This document shows, in pieces, positions 25,560 through 39,811 of a stretch of 64,000 nt of DNA. The notes under the pieces are model-generated. The model was not told where the DNA came from. It saw only the letters and a program-made list of their open reading frames with translations, and did no database searches. Source of the DNA: Myxocyprinus asiaticus (taxonomy: Eukaryota > Chordata > Actinopteri > Cypriniformes > Catostomidae); assembly GCF_019703515.2 (NCBI RefSeq), contig NC_059346.1, positions 12,752,501 through 12,816,500 on the forward strand, in the 5' to 3' direction. The position numbers and the translations under genes were made by a program. Each line of letters opens with the position of its first letter. Position 1 is the stretch's first letter.

Positions 25560-28239
25560 ATAGATTTTAATGATGAGGGCATGTCATGCAAGATGTCCAT
25601 GCCGACAACAGCCTATTTTGGCTTGCTTCTAGAAAGTGACAGATGAATTTGTGCCAAAATAAGGTAGAGTTTAATTGGACCTTGACATCGAACTGTTTTT
25701 GTTGTCAACAACAAAAGATATGGGAAGGGTTTTCTCTTCCCTTTCATTTATTTTGCAGTCATAATTATATGCGAGTATATTGCTTGCTGTGTTTTATTAT
25801 TTGCATAATGCTTTTTTCCCCTGCTGTCTGTGATCAGAACAGACCGGCGATCCATTTTTGGGGTGCGATCCACCAATTGAGAACCACTAGATTCCATAGA
25901 TGTTAACAGAACATTTAGCAGCAAGACGACATGTTGTAAGCCACTCCTTGTTCCCCTACCTTAAGTCCTTTCATAATAATAGCGCTCTTGCTGGGCCATG
26001 CTCAGGTCTTATTTAAGCTGGGTTAACAGGCAGATCAAAGCGTATACTTGAGCAGTTCTATACTTGAACCTGAGGCAATGAAGTCTATTACATTTCTTGT
26101 AGTCTGCCAGAACCAGAATTTCTGGCCATGAACTGCCCACTTGACAGACATGTGAAACGACCAACCACAATTTGTATGGTAGATGTACAAAACCTGTCAA
26201 CATGGTCCTGGTCCTATTGTACTCCAAAATCAAAACAAATAAATAATAAATAATTTTTGCATGTAGAAAATAAAGCCTTTTTAGGGCCATTAAGAATTTT
26301 TACATTGTGATATTTTCATGACAGGTACTAACTCTTTACCCTCTAATCTCATTTCCACAATTCAAAAAAAGATGGTCATTATGATATTCTCGTTACCGCA
26401 ATGTGAAAAAATTATTTATGTATTTATACATAATAGTAGTACTCCCTGGGTACTATAGGTAGACAGATATATCGGTTTTACAGATTAATCGGTGCCAATA
26501 GTTGCTTTGATGGAACTATCGGTTATCGGAAAAAAATCTATGCCGATAGTTACCAATATCTTTTTTTCCACATTTGTTTTTTAATTTCTTATCAATAAAC
26601 TTAATTTGGTGAAATATATACATAAAAAACCATTAATCTGGTGAAACTATAGGCTATAAAAAGCTTAATCTGGTAAATACTTTCATACAGAGCACTGTAA
26701 TGAAGCAAAGTCTCTGTCATTTCAAAATAAGAGTCCCCGGATTGTTTATAGTTAAAAGTCCCGCATTATGCACCAAATCTTAATTTTTTCTGGTTATTAT
26801 TGGGATATTGCTTTAAACAATAAACTGCTTTTGGGATTTATTCATTTTGGGATTTACTCCAAAAATAAATAATGGTGTGGCCTTCTCAATGAATGGCTGT
26901 ACAGAAAACACTGGGAAAAATTGCAAAAATATTTGTAGACTAAATGTTTGTATGATCAGCATAACTGTATCTCCAAAAGTAGTAAGTGGTGATTACTCAC
27001 CAATAGAAAACAAAGTGAAATTTGCAATACTGCTCATGAATATCTAGTTTACTTGCTTGGTTATATCAACCCGGTACCTTTTAAACACTTTTTTGTTCTT
27101 AGGCAGACTGCTAAAAAGTAATTTAGTCCATTGGTCGAACTGTAGACTGTTTATGGTTTCCAAGAAACTGAGCGCATTAATATAGAATTCAATTTATGTG
27201 TGGTCACAGGTGTGCAAATATCGGCAATTTTACCATGGCTTTGAACACGGCACATGCTATAAGATTTTTGGAACTAAAGCTATTCATTTTATAAAACTGC
27301 AATGCCTCTCGCTATGTCTATTCTCCTTTCTCCATCTCTCTCTATGTAGGCAGTTGATAATGCTACTATTCTCTCAAACCCAGAGAGGAAAGCACTCACT
27401 GATACTCTGTTTGCACAGGAGGAACTCCAGGCTCTTTGAAGAGGTGAGGTCTGTCATCTCACATATACACTTAATCTCTCTAAAGCTATACACTGTGCTC
27501 ATTCCATTCAGTTTTTCAGTCAGTTCATTTTTTTAATGCTTCATTTTATTTGCAGACCTAAAAATAGGAGTCTTGAGAATACAAAGCACTATTGCAGTAT
27601 GTTATAGCATTTAGACACAGCAGTAATGAAGTGGAAGATAAGAATGATAAAGGGGCCAGATTCACCACCTTCAGACAGAACAGATCAAAAAAGATGCAAT
27701 AACTACTCCATGTATAATCTAATCACGAACAGATGACCTTGAAAAAATGAAATCTAGTTTTATTGCCCGTGTGAACATCTCCTTGGGGGTAAACAAGAAC
27801 GTCAAGGAAATTATGGAATAAACACATCGCCTGTGAAATGTAATAACACTTGATCTACGAATATCTGTGAGACAGACAGCAGGAGGCACTCATGAAGCAG
27901 TGTGCAGAAAAGCCTGATGCGCCCTGCCACCCTCCATCTGAAAAACAGGGTGGAGATTTTATGAATATGTTCAGCACTTACTTAGTGTGTAGCTTTCTGT
28001 TTCTCGATATAAAGAGGACGCAGAAGGTTATGGGAAATGCAGGCCACCTATAATCCATGTAAGGGATGGGACAGGATGAATAACTAGTCCAATAACCAAC
28101 TCGATTAGTACTTGAGTCAAGTCAGTTTGATTTGTATAGTGCTTTTCACAATACATATAATTTCAAAGATGCCTTACAGAAAGTAGTGTCATAACCTCAG
28201 TTTGGCATTTGGCTTGTCTACTGGAGGGATTAAAAGGTC
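25560..28239. other. Non-coding stretch with a diverged repeat fragment
   Basis: No exon is recognised. Around 26455-26560 the sequence has ATATCGG, ATTAATCGG and TATCGGTTATCGG strings typical of a common fish hAT-like repeat, too degraded to delimit. The remainder looks like plain intronic or intergenic DNA. Confidence 0.4.
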
Positions 28240-28836
28240 TGGGTTACAGTAAGGTACTTACAAACAATGGAATTATACAAAAGTATAGCCATAAGACGTA
28301 ATCAATATGCGTGTTAACATGACTTTAATGTGATACAGTCGCTTACTAACCTTTTCTGTGTAAAGTTATATACAATTTTGCAACTTTGTTGCCATGATGA
28401 CGTAATAAACCCTAAAATCACCATGTAAACAATAGCTCTTTTCAAACATACAGCATTTTCCAGAAAATTTACTGCAATTTTCAGGTTAGAGGTCATGTGT
28501 GAACACGACCCTTTTGAAAATACTTGTAAATTTTACTTAATGATAAGTTGTATCATTAGTACCTATAAATGTTCATTTTGATGGTAGGTGTGAACAGAAC
28601 ATGCCATCATTTACCAGTAAAGGCAACTCAACGATTTTCCTGTAATTTACCTGGTTGCATGTGTGAAAGGGGCTACTGATTTAAACACCTTTACAGATCA
28701 AATAATATATGTAAGTGCTTTTATAAAATGATAAACTTCACATTTCTGCCCTCCAAAAATTGCCCCACCCCCCGACAAAATATTTTTTGTTGTAATCAAC
28801 ATTATGCCTATGCCATGAATTCTGTTAATATTCCTT
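28240..28836. mobile_element. Family A MITE copy 3, degraded
   Basis: GGGTTACAGTAAGGTACTTA near 28240, TTGTTGCCATGATGACGTAA near 28386 and AATATTCCTTTAAT at 28827-28840 match family A in order. The left terminus is missing and the block at about 28435-28680 is not family A-like, suggesting an internal insertion or divergence. Confidence 0.65.
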
Positions 28837-29043
28837 TAATTGTGGCGAGTAGTTACTTGTCAAATGGTTTTAGCATGCTTTTATCCACAGTTACTAACAT
28901 TAACTGTCTTCATGAAACTATCTGGGGTTAAGTGCCTTTTGGTCTGGGCTACAATGTGGATAAAGGATCTTGTCAACTCCCTACTTTATGGGAGATCTAA
29001 ATAAAGATCCTTGATAGAAGCAGCCCAGATCTTTTACCATTAT

Positions 29044-31477
29044 GCCCAAAGTATACTTTGGTCAGACGCGAACTCTGAGCGCCAGCATATAGGATGCACG
29101 ATGCAAATTTCATCATCAGCATAGTGCACGAGCACTGAACACGTGCAGCCCGATTTTTCTAACTGCGCATCTTTGAATGTGCAGAATGTGCATGCACGTG
29201 GAATTATTTGCAATAATTAGTGGGTGACGGTCCACGAGGTGGCAACACTTACAGGCAGGGTTGGGAGGGTTATTTGTACTGATAAATGTAATCAGTAACA
29301 ATCCAATTACAGCAATATGAAAGTAATGTAATCATATTACTTTCCATTACTTTTGGATCACCACAAGGGCACATATGTAAATAAAGTCAAGATAAAATCA
29401 ATGTGATCTCTAAAACTGTAAATTATGCCTTAGTAACGAAACACAACATGTTTGAGTAAAATTATGAGTACTGTTGTAGCTGTTATTATATCTAAGAAAA
29501 AGAAACATGTACACTGTACCCGGAAAACGAGCTGTTAATGTAGAACAACTCAGTATTTTTAAAGAAATCATGTGAGTTCTCTGTTTGCAACAGAAAAAGA
29601 ATTTCTCATAAAGCAAATATAATAAGAACCGATGCACTGAATTATGTCTTGGTTAACATTAAACTGAATCTGACAGGATATACCTCAGATTCAAAAACAC
29701 TGCAAAGTGTAATTCTACCATGTATTGCAGTTAGTGTGTATAGGCAATTGTAATTTGCACTATTCATTAACTTCAGACTGTATTCAATAGGTAGATCACA
29801 CGTTATCATCATCATCGTTATTGTTGTCATAATTAAATGTTGGAGAGTGTCTTTCCTCTGCTTGCTCATGATCCAAAGTCACCAGCTAACAGTTTATGGC
29901 TGATTTCTATCTTTCTGTTTAAGGAGGATTTTAAAGGAGCCAAGAAGTGTTGATTCCAAAAATATTAAAAAAAAACTAGTTTTAAAGAATAGATCAAAAC
30001 AGATTTAAATGTTCAGTGTGTCTTTTCAGTAACTTATTCCTAATTACTATAAGTGTTGAACATGTTACATTTGCCAGAATGTATCCCTCACCCAGACATT
30101 TGTTCTCAACAAAAATGAATCAAAATCAGACAAATTCTTCATTTAACTCTTTTTTCTAAGAATTTAAAACACATTTTCAATTAATTTGGTATATATGTGT
30201 ACAATTTGGATTTGTTAATAATGATCAGGGATGCAAAATCATGAGAAGCGAAAAAGGAGATAAAGTCATAGCAGGTTTTCCAGAAGTAGATTTTTTCAGT
30301 AGATTTTTGTATTGATGTTGTATTCAAAACTTTTGTTTTCTTAAATGATGAAGGTTAAAGTACTGTTCACCTGGGGGAGGGGTCATTTTTTCAGATTCAA
30401 TATGGAACAACATACAAAACGTCTTGGCTAATATAGTACAGTTCGCATTTGCAACCATGCAAACCAGGGATTTCTATGCCGTACCAGCAATGATGCGCAA
30501 ATCGTGTAAGTATTGGCAGCTACTCCTGCTCCCACCAAATGATGAGGGCCACGGATTTCTTTCGGCACATAGGCGAACTCATTTTAGCACATTTTAATAT
30601 TAACTAATTTTAACTAACCTAGTTAATGTGCTTTCTGTGTGGCTCTTATTACCTTCAAATTCAGGTCCTTGGATAATGAGAGCATCTTCACAGCTGGAAG
30701 GCATAAATTCCACTGAACTTTAATGTTGTTTAGTTTTCCTCTTTTAAAGAGCAAATAATGCATGTTCTTCCGTGGCCATTGCAGTGAAGCAGCTGTTTGC
30801 CTCGAGAGCAGAATGCTGATGTGAGACAGGTGTTATTTGTGCATGCGACAGTAGGAGGCGCTCCTGACTCCTGAGAGAGAGCCTGAAGAGAATGCGAATC
30901 TAAACCATCTCTCACTCTAAACAAACAGCTGTCGGTATCATTTTATGTCAGGAAAATGCACTATTTCTCTTGTCAGAAATTAAAATTTGTAATCCTGACA
31001 GTAATCCCAATTTTTTTTTAAATGTAACTAATCTGATTACAATGGGGTTTGTTTGTAACTGTAATGGATTACAGTTAGCTAATTTTTGTATCCTGATTAC
31101 CTAACACAATTACAAGTAATCCGTTACTCCCCAAGCCTGCTTACAGTTAAACTGTTGCTGTCACAAAGAAGCACTAGGAGAAGATATAATCACCGGTAAA
31201 CAATAGGAGACAAATGTGGAAACAACAACAGTGGATGTGCACATCACAAACACTCTATGAGGAAGTCAGGAGATACCTGCATTTGTATATCTCCAGTCTA
31301 AAGGACTATAAAGACAACTTTGTGTCTAAACTCCTGAGGAGAAATAGTCCAGTATCTCATAGCAGTCGTTGGTCGCATATGCCAACTACCTGTGCGTGCG
31401 CGCACAGTTAAATGAAGTATACTTCGACTGTACGCAGATGCTAAGCGTTAGTGTCAAAACCGAAGTATACTTTGGGC
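29044..31477. mobile_element. Outer DNA element with GCCCAAAGTATACTT ends
   Basis: GCCCAAAGTATACTTTGGT at 29044 is mirrored by ACCGAAGTATACTTTGGGC ending at 31477. The internal parts (29062-29255 and 31140-31458) are separated by the hAT-like insertion at 29256-31139. The element at 48738-49318 has related ends (AGTATACT next to GGCCC). Confidence 0.7.
29256..31139. mobile_element. hAT-like non-autonomous element, nested
   Basis: The left end CAGGGTTGGGAGGGTTA and the right end TTACTCCCCAAGCCTG are inverted copies. Flanking 8-mers are CTTACAGG (29248-29255) and CTTACAGT (31140-31147), a 7/8 duplication typical of hAT elements. No transposase frame survives; the open frames are short and unrelated to hAT proteins. 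An element with similar ends is at 59401-60240. Confidence 0.78.
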
Positions 31478-33939
31478 TTTAGTCTGCATCCACTCGTCTA
31501 CAATAAGCCCACCATTTTTGTAAAAAAAAAAAAAACACAGCCATTTTAACAGCCAAAGGGCTTTACTGGAAGTCTGTATTATGTTTAATACAGTAGGTCA
31601 TGCCTTGCAGGGTGTCTAATACCTAGCTACTACCAGTATTAGCATATCTGTGCCAGAGGCAGCTGTTCTAAGGAGCCATCTATTCATGAGGATTATGATA
31701 CGTCCGTAAAATCAATATAAATAAAAGAAATGAAATTGTCAACAACAGCTTTAGGAAAGCTTTTAAACTGGGGCTAGTTAATTCACAACACAGTGATTCT
31801 TGGATAAAAAGAGAAACAGATTCAAATAGATTCTTCTGGAGGTTTGTTCAAATCCCCAACCAACTAATAAATCCTTAAAAGCACAACTAATAAAAATGTA
31901 GGAAACCAATAAAAATTTCGTGGGTTTTAGTTTTTTTTGCTGGGATCTGTCAGTGTGTCATAAGATATCAAACTAATTTTTTTCCCTGTATGGGAGTGTG
32001 GCATCATTGATATGCAGCATACATACCTCCAACGATACACACCTCACTGGACTGATGGATGTATTTCAGCAATCCACATCCCATTGACTACACAAATATT
32101 ACATCTATTTGCCAGCTCTTTATTTTCAATCCAGAATAGAGGCTTTTGAAGCTTTTGAAGTCCAACCTATCATATCTGCCAGAGTGTGTCTGTGCTGAAA
32201 ATGCAACATCAGTTCTTGGCTTATGTGTAGTACACATTTTTTATGGATGTATGCCATCTTAGGTATTCAGAGATAACAACACCTCCATTCATTCCTGTTT
32301 TCAACCCTTTTCTACACTGCTGCTTGAGTTATTACAAAGCACTGTAGACCAATTAGTGAACCTTAGGAGTTCTGTGTCTATAATAAACAACATTCCATTA
32401 ATCAACATGTGTGAAATCTCCATGATGTATAATGGAGCAGATGTGCTGAGTCCAGAAAAAGAGAAAGATGGTGATGGGTTTGAATGCAGATGATCATTAA
32501 TCAATCAGACAGGTTCTTACTGATGATGCAAAAGAGGGAATGCTGAGGTGCTAACGCCATGCGGTGAACAGATCCACCCTGGAGCGAAAGAAATCAAACT
32601 AATTTTTCATTAGGAACATGTCCTGCATTCTGTACAGCCACACTAAAAGAAAAGTGTTTGGCCTACATCTGCTTCATTAGAATCTCATAACACTAAATAA
32701 CTATTTTTCAGCCTATGTAAGGCTCATTTTAATTACCACAGAAGCACGTCAAGTCTTAACTATCAGCAAAACGCAGAATGAGACATTCTGTGTGCAAGCG
32801 TTCTTTATGTGGAGTTCAAAGCGCCGCTGGCATTGATGCCCTGATGTGAATCATGAACACAGCTTCACGACTGCTGTAGGAAAGCAGATAGCCACAGTCT
32901 ACTGGCAGATTGTAGAGGATTTGAGTTTAAGAGATTTAGTGCCCATTGCAATGAAAATGCAACCTATGTGGGAACTAGTTCTTTCAATTAGTCAAACTCT
33001 CAGTTAGACTTTGGGAATTGTTTAATGTTACTTGAATTGGTGCTATTTTAGTACATTTCTATCTTTATACTGTGGAAGGCTTTGTTTGGAAAATGTTAAT
33101 AAAGCATTATATTGTTACATATTATTTTATTTCCTTTCCTAAAAGGGAAATAAATGCATTTTGACAAGAAAAGAAGTATATAGTGTCAAATTTCAGCACT
33201 TTCAAAACTTCAGGTTTTGAATGATGTATAACATTTTATTATCAATAGTCAGGAACTTATTCAAATGATGATTTGTTTATAATTGTTTTTTTGTTTTTTG
33301 TTTTTTTGCTGAACTGCATTTTTATCTGGACACCTGAGACATAACAATGGATTATTTACCCAGACAAGCTGAGAGACAACCTAAGGTAAGAGCTGATAGA
33401 GTTTGTGGCTAATTCAGTGTTCATTAAATGTTTATTAAATGCTTGACATGTTCAAATGAGATATAATAAACAAATAAACATCTTTTAAAAAAGTAGAATA
33501 AATGAAAATTAAAGTTATTAGTTATTGGATTATTTTGTTCAAATAATCATCAAAAGAGTTTGAAAGTGAAACTGAGAATAAAAAATAGAATTAAAAAAAA
33601 TTTCATTTCTGCGCCAATCAATACTTCTGTAAGCCCTAAATAGCTGCGCATTGTGAAATAATGTCAACAGTTAACCGTCGTGAATGAATCCTTGTCACAT
33701 ATTTTCTCTGCTAATCTGCTGTCATCTCTGCTTTGCTCTGACAAAATAGTTTAAGTATTGATATAGTACAAAATATGATTTTTTCGTTCCAACATTGCTG
33801 TTGTGTTAACCACAAAAATATTTAAGGTATAAACGTTAGACAACGATGACGGTCGGACCACTGATATTTTTTTTTTTTTTATAACAAATTCACAGTTGGA
33901 AGCATGGTGATTCGGCCTTCACACCTCAGGATTTGAATA
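31478..33939. other. Non-coding stretch, no feature seen
   Basis: Moderately AT-rich sequence without supported exons or terminal repeats. Confidence 0.4.
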
Positions 33940-34350
33940 CATTTTCAATAATGATCAGAGTCTGCAGAATCACAGAATAAAGTCATAAAATGTCATAAAA
34001 TGCCATTAGTTATAAAAGCTAGAATGTCATGGAAAATGATATATTTAGGATGAAAATTAATGTTTGAATGCACAATGAATGAAATTAAAATTGCGATATG
34101 TCCTAGTGTGATAATTATACTGCAAAAGTCTTTGATTTAATTTAATAAATCTGCAAGTGATGCACGCTTCAAAATGAATGTGTGAAGCCAGCCGCTCATA
34201 CACTGAAAACACCTCATCATGATCATCATGCGCATTCTTTTGTGTGTGAGATGACAGAGAGCAGAACACTCTGAAGTGTGCAGCACATACAGACTATGTA
34301 TTTATTTAATTAATTCACAGCTTCACGGGTATTAATAATGGTTTACTGTG
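33940..34350. repeat. Dispersed repeat fragment related to 49440-49800
   Basis: The segments GTCCTAGTGTGAT, GCCGCTCATACACT and TATTTATTTAATTAA occur in the same order here and within the element at 49410-50831. Ends are not preserved. Confidence 0.65.
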
Positions 34351-35399
34351 AATAGTGAATTTCTACAATGGCATCTGTGACTGAAAATTGTTGATTTTGA
34401 ATGATGCTACATCCACGCCACTAGGTGTCACTGCAAGTCCTAGATGACAAGCAAAAAGTTACTGAGTGCACCTTTAATACCAGTGTACACATGGCCTCAG
34501 ACAGTGGAGAATGGTCACGCAGTTGATACACTACAGTCCTAAACTGTGTGCACTAGCATGACGAAAAACAGGGCACCAACTGCAACTCTTGTAGTGTACG
34601 CTTGGCTTTAGGAACACTTTAAAATCACTGTCGTAAAATGTACTAATGTGGTCATAAAGTTTCACCCTTCTTGGCTGAAGTGCCAACTTTTAAACATTTC
34701 ACATGTTCATTATATTTTGAAAATAACCTAGCCCTATGTATGAGCAATAGCCATAGTGATGCCTTGCCTAAGCAAACACCACTAAGTTAAAATACTAAAC
34801 AGAGAGTTTTAATGTTTGTTAAAAGTTAATCTGTGATTAACATACGGAAGCTGGGTAAAGTTGTGTTGCTTGTGAATTCCTTCTGTCAGGGGCCCAATTT
34901 CATTCGCTGATGCTTTCCATAGCTAAATCAATCCAGCACTGGGATACAGCAAATAACTAATTTAGGTAATTATAAGCTGCATGATAGGTTAATTGTTTTT
35001 TTTTGTTTGTGTGCGTGTCTGTGTGTGTCTGTGTGTGTGTGCTGCTGGAGGTCTAAAGGAATATTAAGAGATCCTGTGGGTCTCAGAGGGTGAGTTGGCA
35101 AACACTGCTAAAGCTGATAAGGGGGAACAAGGTAACTCGGGCAGCCCTGGATGGATTTGTGAAAACTGACTAGTGCCAAACTACAAACAACCCCCATCTG
35201 GATGGCAGTGGGGTAAACTGAGATTAGGGTTGTGTGTCTTTTGTGTGTGTTTGCAGGGTTCAAAATTAACCTTTTCACCACACCTGCCAATCCCACATTA
35301 ATAGAGAAAATGTACCATCCATTAATATTTCCTACAAGCAATGAAATTTATTATACATTATTTGCTTTTCCCTTGCATATTTGTGGCAAACTGTGCAGG
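34351..35399. other. Non-coding stretch with a GT-rich run
   Basis: A TGTGTGT-rich run lies at about 35007-35040. GGGTTCAAAATTAACC at 35258 resembles the end of a fish DNA repeat, but no partner was confirmed. Confidence 0.35.
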
Positions 35400-36480
35400 G
35401 TACTGTGTCACATGCACAACCTTCCGAAGCTTGGACTCTACAAGACCCCTGGGAGGTGTCCTGTGGTATCTAGCACCAAGACATTAGCAGCAGATCCTTC
35501 AAGTTCTGTAAGTTGCCATGGATCGGTGGAGGTGGAGCTGCCATGGATCGGACTTGTTGGTCCAGCACATCCCAAAGATGCTCATTTGGATTGAGATCTG
35601 TGGAATTTGGAGGCCAGGGCAGCACCTTGAACTCTTCATCATGTTTCTCAAACCATTTCCAAACAATGTGTGCAGTGTGGCAGGGCGCATTATCCTGCTG
35701 AAAGAGGCCACTGCCATCAAGGAATACCATTGCCATGAAGGGGTGTACAAGGTCTGCAACGATTTGTAGGTACGTGGCACGTGTCAAATCTACGTCCACA
35801 TGAATGGCCGGACCCAGGTTTTACCAGCAGAATATTGCCCAGAGCATTACACTCCCTTCACCAGCTTGTCGTCTTCCCACAGTGAATCCTGGTGCCATCA
35901 CTTCCCCAGGTAAATGGTGCACATATACATGGCCGTTCACGTGATGTAAAAGAAAACAGGACTCATTGGACCAGGCAACCTTCTTGCACTGCTCCAAGGT
36001 CCAGTTCCGACGCCCGCGTGCCCATTGCAGGCGCTTTTGACAGTGGACAGGGGTCATCATGGGCACTCTGACAGGTCTGCGGCAAAGCAGCCCCATACAC
36101 AGCAGGGTGCGATGCACTGTGTGTTGTGACACATTCCTCCCATAACCATCATTACAATTTTCTGTGACTTGTGCCACAGTAGACATTCTGTCAGTTCAGA
36201 CCAGATGGGATAGCCTTCGTTCCCCTCACGTATTGATGAGCCTTGGGTGCCCAACACTCTGTCGCCGGTCTGTGGTTTGTCCCTCCTCAGACCACTGTTG
36301 GTAGGAACTCACCACTGCTGACCGCAAGCACCCCACAAGCCTTGCCGTTTCAGAGATGCTCTGACCCAGTCGTCTGTACATAACAATTTGGCCTTTGTCA
36401 AAGTCATTCAGGTCTCTACTCCTACCCATTTCTTCTGCATTCAACATGTTGACTACGAGAACTGACTGTTCGCTTACCAT
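35400..36480 (-). pseudogene. Tc1/mariner transposase relic, DD36E-like spacing
   Basis: One minus frame spans MGRSRDLNDFDKGQ (start 36429), a helix-turn-helix, a second DNA-binding region and the catalytic domain with QQDNAPCHTA and LNPNEHLWD, but it is closed by TGA at about 36224 and 36194, TAA at 35821 and TAG at 35470. The first catalytic Asp position reads WSNES, so the Asp is Asn. From the second Asp to the Glu there are 36 intervening residues, against 34 in classic Tc1 elements. After the TAG the expected C-terminus continues in another frame, implying a frameshift. Terminal inverted repeats were not located. The relic is inactive. Confidence 0.88.
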
Positions 36481-39470
36481 CTAATCTACCCAGACCTTGA
36501 CATGTGGCATTGTTAGGAGATGATCAACGTTATATCGACGACGATATTGACGATGTATTACAAATGGGAAATGGCAAAACCATGGATCTGGGAAGTCGCC
36601 AAATATATTAAACAGTAGCCCAGGTTGTGAAACTAGCACCCGCCACCCGCAAAATATGATGAGGCTGAATCCAGTTTGCAAGCTCCTCATCCAAACGTAT
36701 TTCATGAGTGGGTAATTTTTGCTCATCTACCTGCAACAGGCGGGCGACCTGCAAGACGTCTCGGAGTGACACATGACAAGAAATGCTGTTAGTCACAAAG
36801 ACACATGCTTGAAAAAACACAATTTATTATATTTTTAAAAACAGACAAAAGAAAAGCCTTCAATGCTTGTGTCTGATTCGCTGTTTGTTCAGAGGCGTGC
36901 AGCATGAGTCATGTGGAACACACGCATGTAAAGAGCTTTCACTCTTTTTTTCTCTGTTTCATTCATCTGAAAACTCTTTGCAAGAATAATGTAGTCTATG
37001 AGAAAACTGCTAATTATGTCTGATCATCACGGGAGGTGCTGTGAGTTTAGTTCACTTTATTTCCACGCGGTTAGCATGCATTGTAAACGCAACTCTGCAG
37101 GTTCAGTAATATATATCTTTGTATTAAAGAAACAAAGACCAAAGTGATTAAATCATAAAGTAGTACAAGACACATTAACCTTGAACCTAAAATTGAGTTT
37201 TCTTTTCTTTAGGCAGCATTAACTGTATTATCACAATGCAATCCAAACACAAATTCGATAAGAACACACATTTGGCAGCATTATTTTGGGAACACAAGGG
37301 CATTTATTAGGCTTATTTATTTTGATATTTATTGTCTTTACATTTATAATTGTCTTTAGTTCTTAATCTGTAGGCTATTAGTAATTTTCCATCTGTTGTG
37401 TTGATGGATGCTTGCGTGATGGCAAATGGAGCTGTTGGAGACGGTAAATGTTTGGATTTGGGGAGGTGGTTAAATACGATTTTTTTATCACTTCGTTTTT
37501 TTATGGCTTTTTTTCGTTTAAAGTGCAATTTTAACTTAGAAATGACTTTTGCTTATGTTTTTCATGTTTCAATAAATGAATAATTTTTTTAAAATTAAAT
37601 CAATAAAGCAAAATATTCACCAACCCTTCGGCAGGGGGGTTGACGATGTAATCGTACATCGCGATATTTTTTAAGGCGATTATCGATAAAATAATTGATA
37701 CATATCGCCCAGCCCTAGGATACAGGCTACTATAGTGATTAAAATCATGTATAAATAGGATGCGTATGAATGAGGCATTTACCCCTTTTTAATTGGTTCA
37801 TTTTGCCTGTGTTCAACTCGCAGCTCAAGCGGAGAAATCCTCAATTATTAATGGGTTAGATTAATCTATATCCAATCTCATCTTCTATATACAGATTCTA
37901 TAGATGTTTCTTTTCCTTTTCATATCTTGCACTGTTAATATCTTGCAGTACCATTTTTATCATCATATTTTTGTCAATAGTATGCTTTAATCAAATAGTT
38001 TAATTATCGTCTTGATGCGCCTTTTGATGCGTCTTTTCGTTGTTGTCAACGAAATCAAAAAACCCTTCCTCAACAAACGTTTTCAGCAGTGATTAACACT
38101 GGGTGTTACTAGGGTCATTGCTATGGTGTTGCTTCTAAAGAAAATGTATAAATCTGTTTTAATCTTTCTATGTTCTTTGAGATGCTGTTAAAACACACTC
38201 GCAAACAAGAACACAGACACAAGATCAATTCCACACTAACACACCAGGAACCCCCCCACCCCAGATTAAAGCATCAGTCAAAACACAGCCAGTGGGAGTA
38301 ATACTCCCCTACACTTCCCCCATCCAAAAGGGCCACAGTGCTGTGAATTCACACTGCTAGGAACAAAACTTATACAGTGGTACAATCACTCATGTAATCC
38401 CAACAAAGTCTAAAAACAATAATATGCCCCATGGCAGTCAATGGGCATTATAGGATATAATCTCCATCAACAAGATTATCTTCAATGCTAGCTTTTTAAA
38501 CAATACAGTATTGACAATGAAAAGCAATGTAAATAAGGTCACAGAGCTCCGCACAGACAGTTTATTAATCGAGCTTAAAAAGGACAATAGAAGCAATGAC
38601 ATCTTACTCTTTCCTCATATAGATCTGCTTAAAACAGTAGAATAGCCCCAACAACAAGGGCTCAAATGGATTGGAGCTAAACAGAGGGCTGAACTTGAAC
38701 GCTAAGCGATCTTGATCTGGATAAATATGACCATGTGGCCAGGTCAGATTTAGAGCAAAGAGAATCTGTCCTCAAACACCTTCTGAGCTGTTCGCAGAAG
38801 TTTCTGTAAATATCTCGACACATCATATCCTGGTAGACTCAAAGCAAGTTTATACATACATCCACAGGTGCGTCCACAAAGCACACATATACGCCCAGCC
38901 ACATTTACGTTCTGTCCTGACAGTGCATATCTGAGTGACAGTTGTTGGCTAACCCCTCATTGCATTCCTTACCATGTGTATTTTAAGGCCAGACTGCAGC
39001 TGCTGTGGATACATGTGGCAAATATCTAATAGCCAAACCAGGCCGAACATACAGCACAGAGCAAATTCATGTAAAAACTGGGAAATAAGGAATCTCTGCA
39101 TAATCTAGAAGCACAATGTGTTGTGACTCACAAACTCGTTTATGAGTTGGTATTATTTGTTTACGTACTCTAAAAATAAATGTTCATTAGTGCAGGTTAT
39201 TATAAGGAGGAAAAAATAATTTGTTTGCATAATCTTTCATCAAATTGATGTCCGCTGAAAAAAAATGGCTTTTTGATTTCACTACATTTTTTTAAGGTAA
39301 GTGGTTGCATGAAACTGAATTATCTACATTTAAGGTATTGATTAAGATATAGATGATAATAATAACTCATGAGTCATTTTTTTTTTTTTTTTTTTTTAAT
39401 TAGAACAGCTCAATTGTATTATGTGAAGTGAGTAAATTCAACCAGATATTATAATGTTCATTCTACTTAG
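36481..39470. other. Non-coding stretch with repeat fragments
   Basis: No exon is recognised. Sequence at 36500-36570 and 37636-37720 has TTGACGATGTAATCGTACAT and GCGATTATCGATAAAATAAT strings of a common fish repeat. The open frames at 36481-36820 resemble no family I know. A T-run lies at 39378-39400. Confidence 0.35.
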
Positions 39471-39811
39471 AGGGATAGTTCAACCAAAATTGAAAATTCC
39501 CTCATTTACTCACCCTCATGCCATCACTGATTTGTATGACTTCCTTTCTTCTGCAGAACATGAATGAAGATTTTTAGAAGAATATTTCAGCTCTATAGGT
39601 CCATACAATGCAACTGAATGGTGGCCAGAACTTTGAAGGTCCAAAAAGCATATAAAGGCAGCATAAAAGTAAACCATATGACTCCAGTGGTTAAATCCAT
39701 GACTTCAGAAGTGATATGATAGGTGTGGGTGAGAAACAGATCAATATTTAAGACTTTTTTTATTATAAATCTCTACTTTCACTTTCACTTCTTCTTTTGT
39801 TTTTGGCGATC
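39471..39811. mobile_element. Family C MITE copy 2, truncated
   Basis: It starts AGGGATAGTTCAACC and follows the family C order, including GGTGGCCAGAACTTTGAAGG and AGTGATATGATAGGTGTGGG also present at 21285-21400. It breaks off at the SINE at 39812. Confidence 0.75.
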
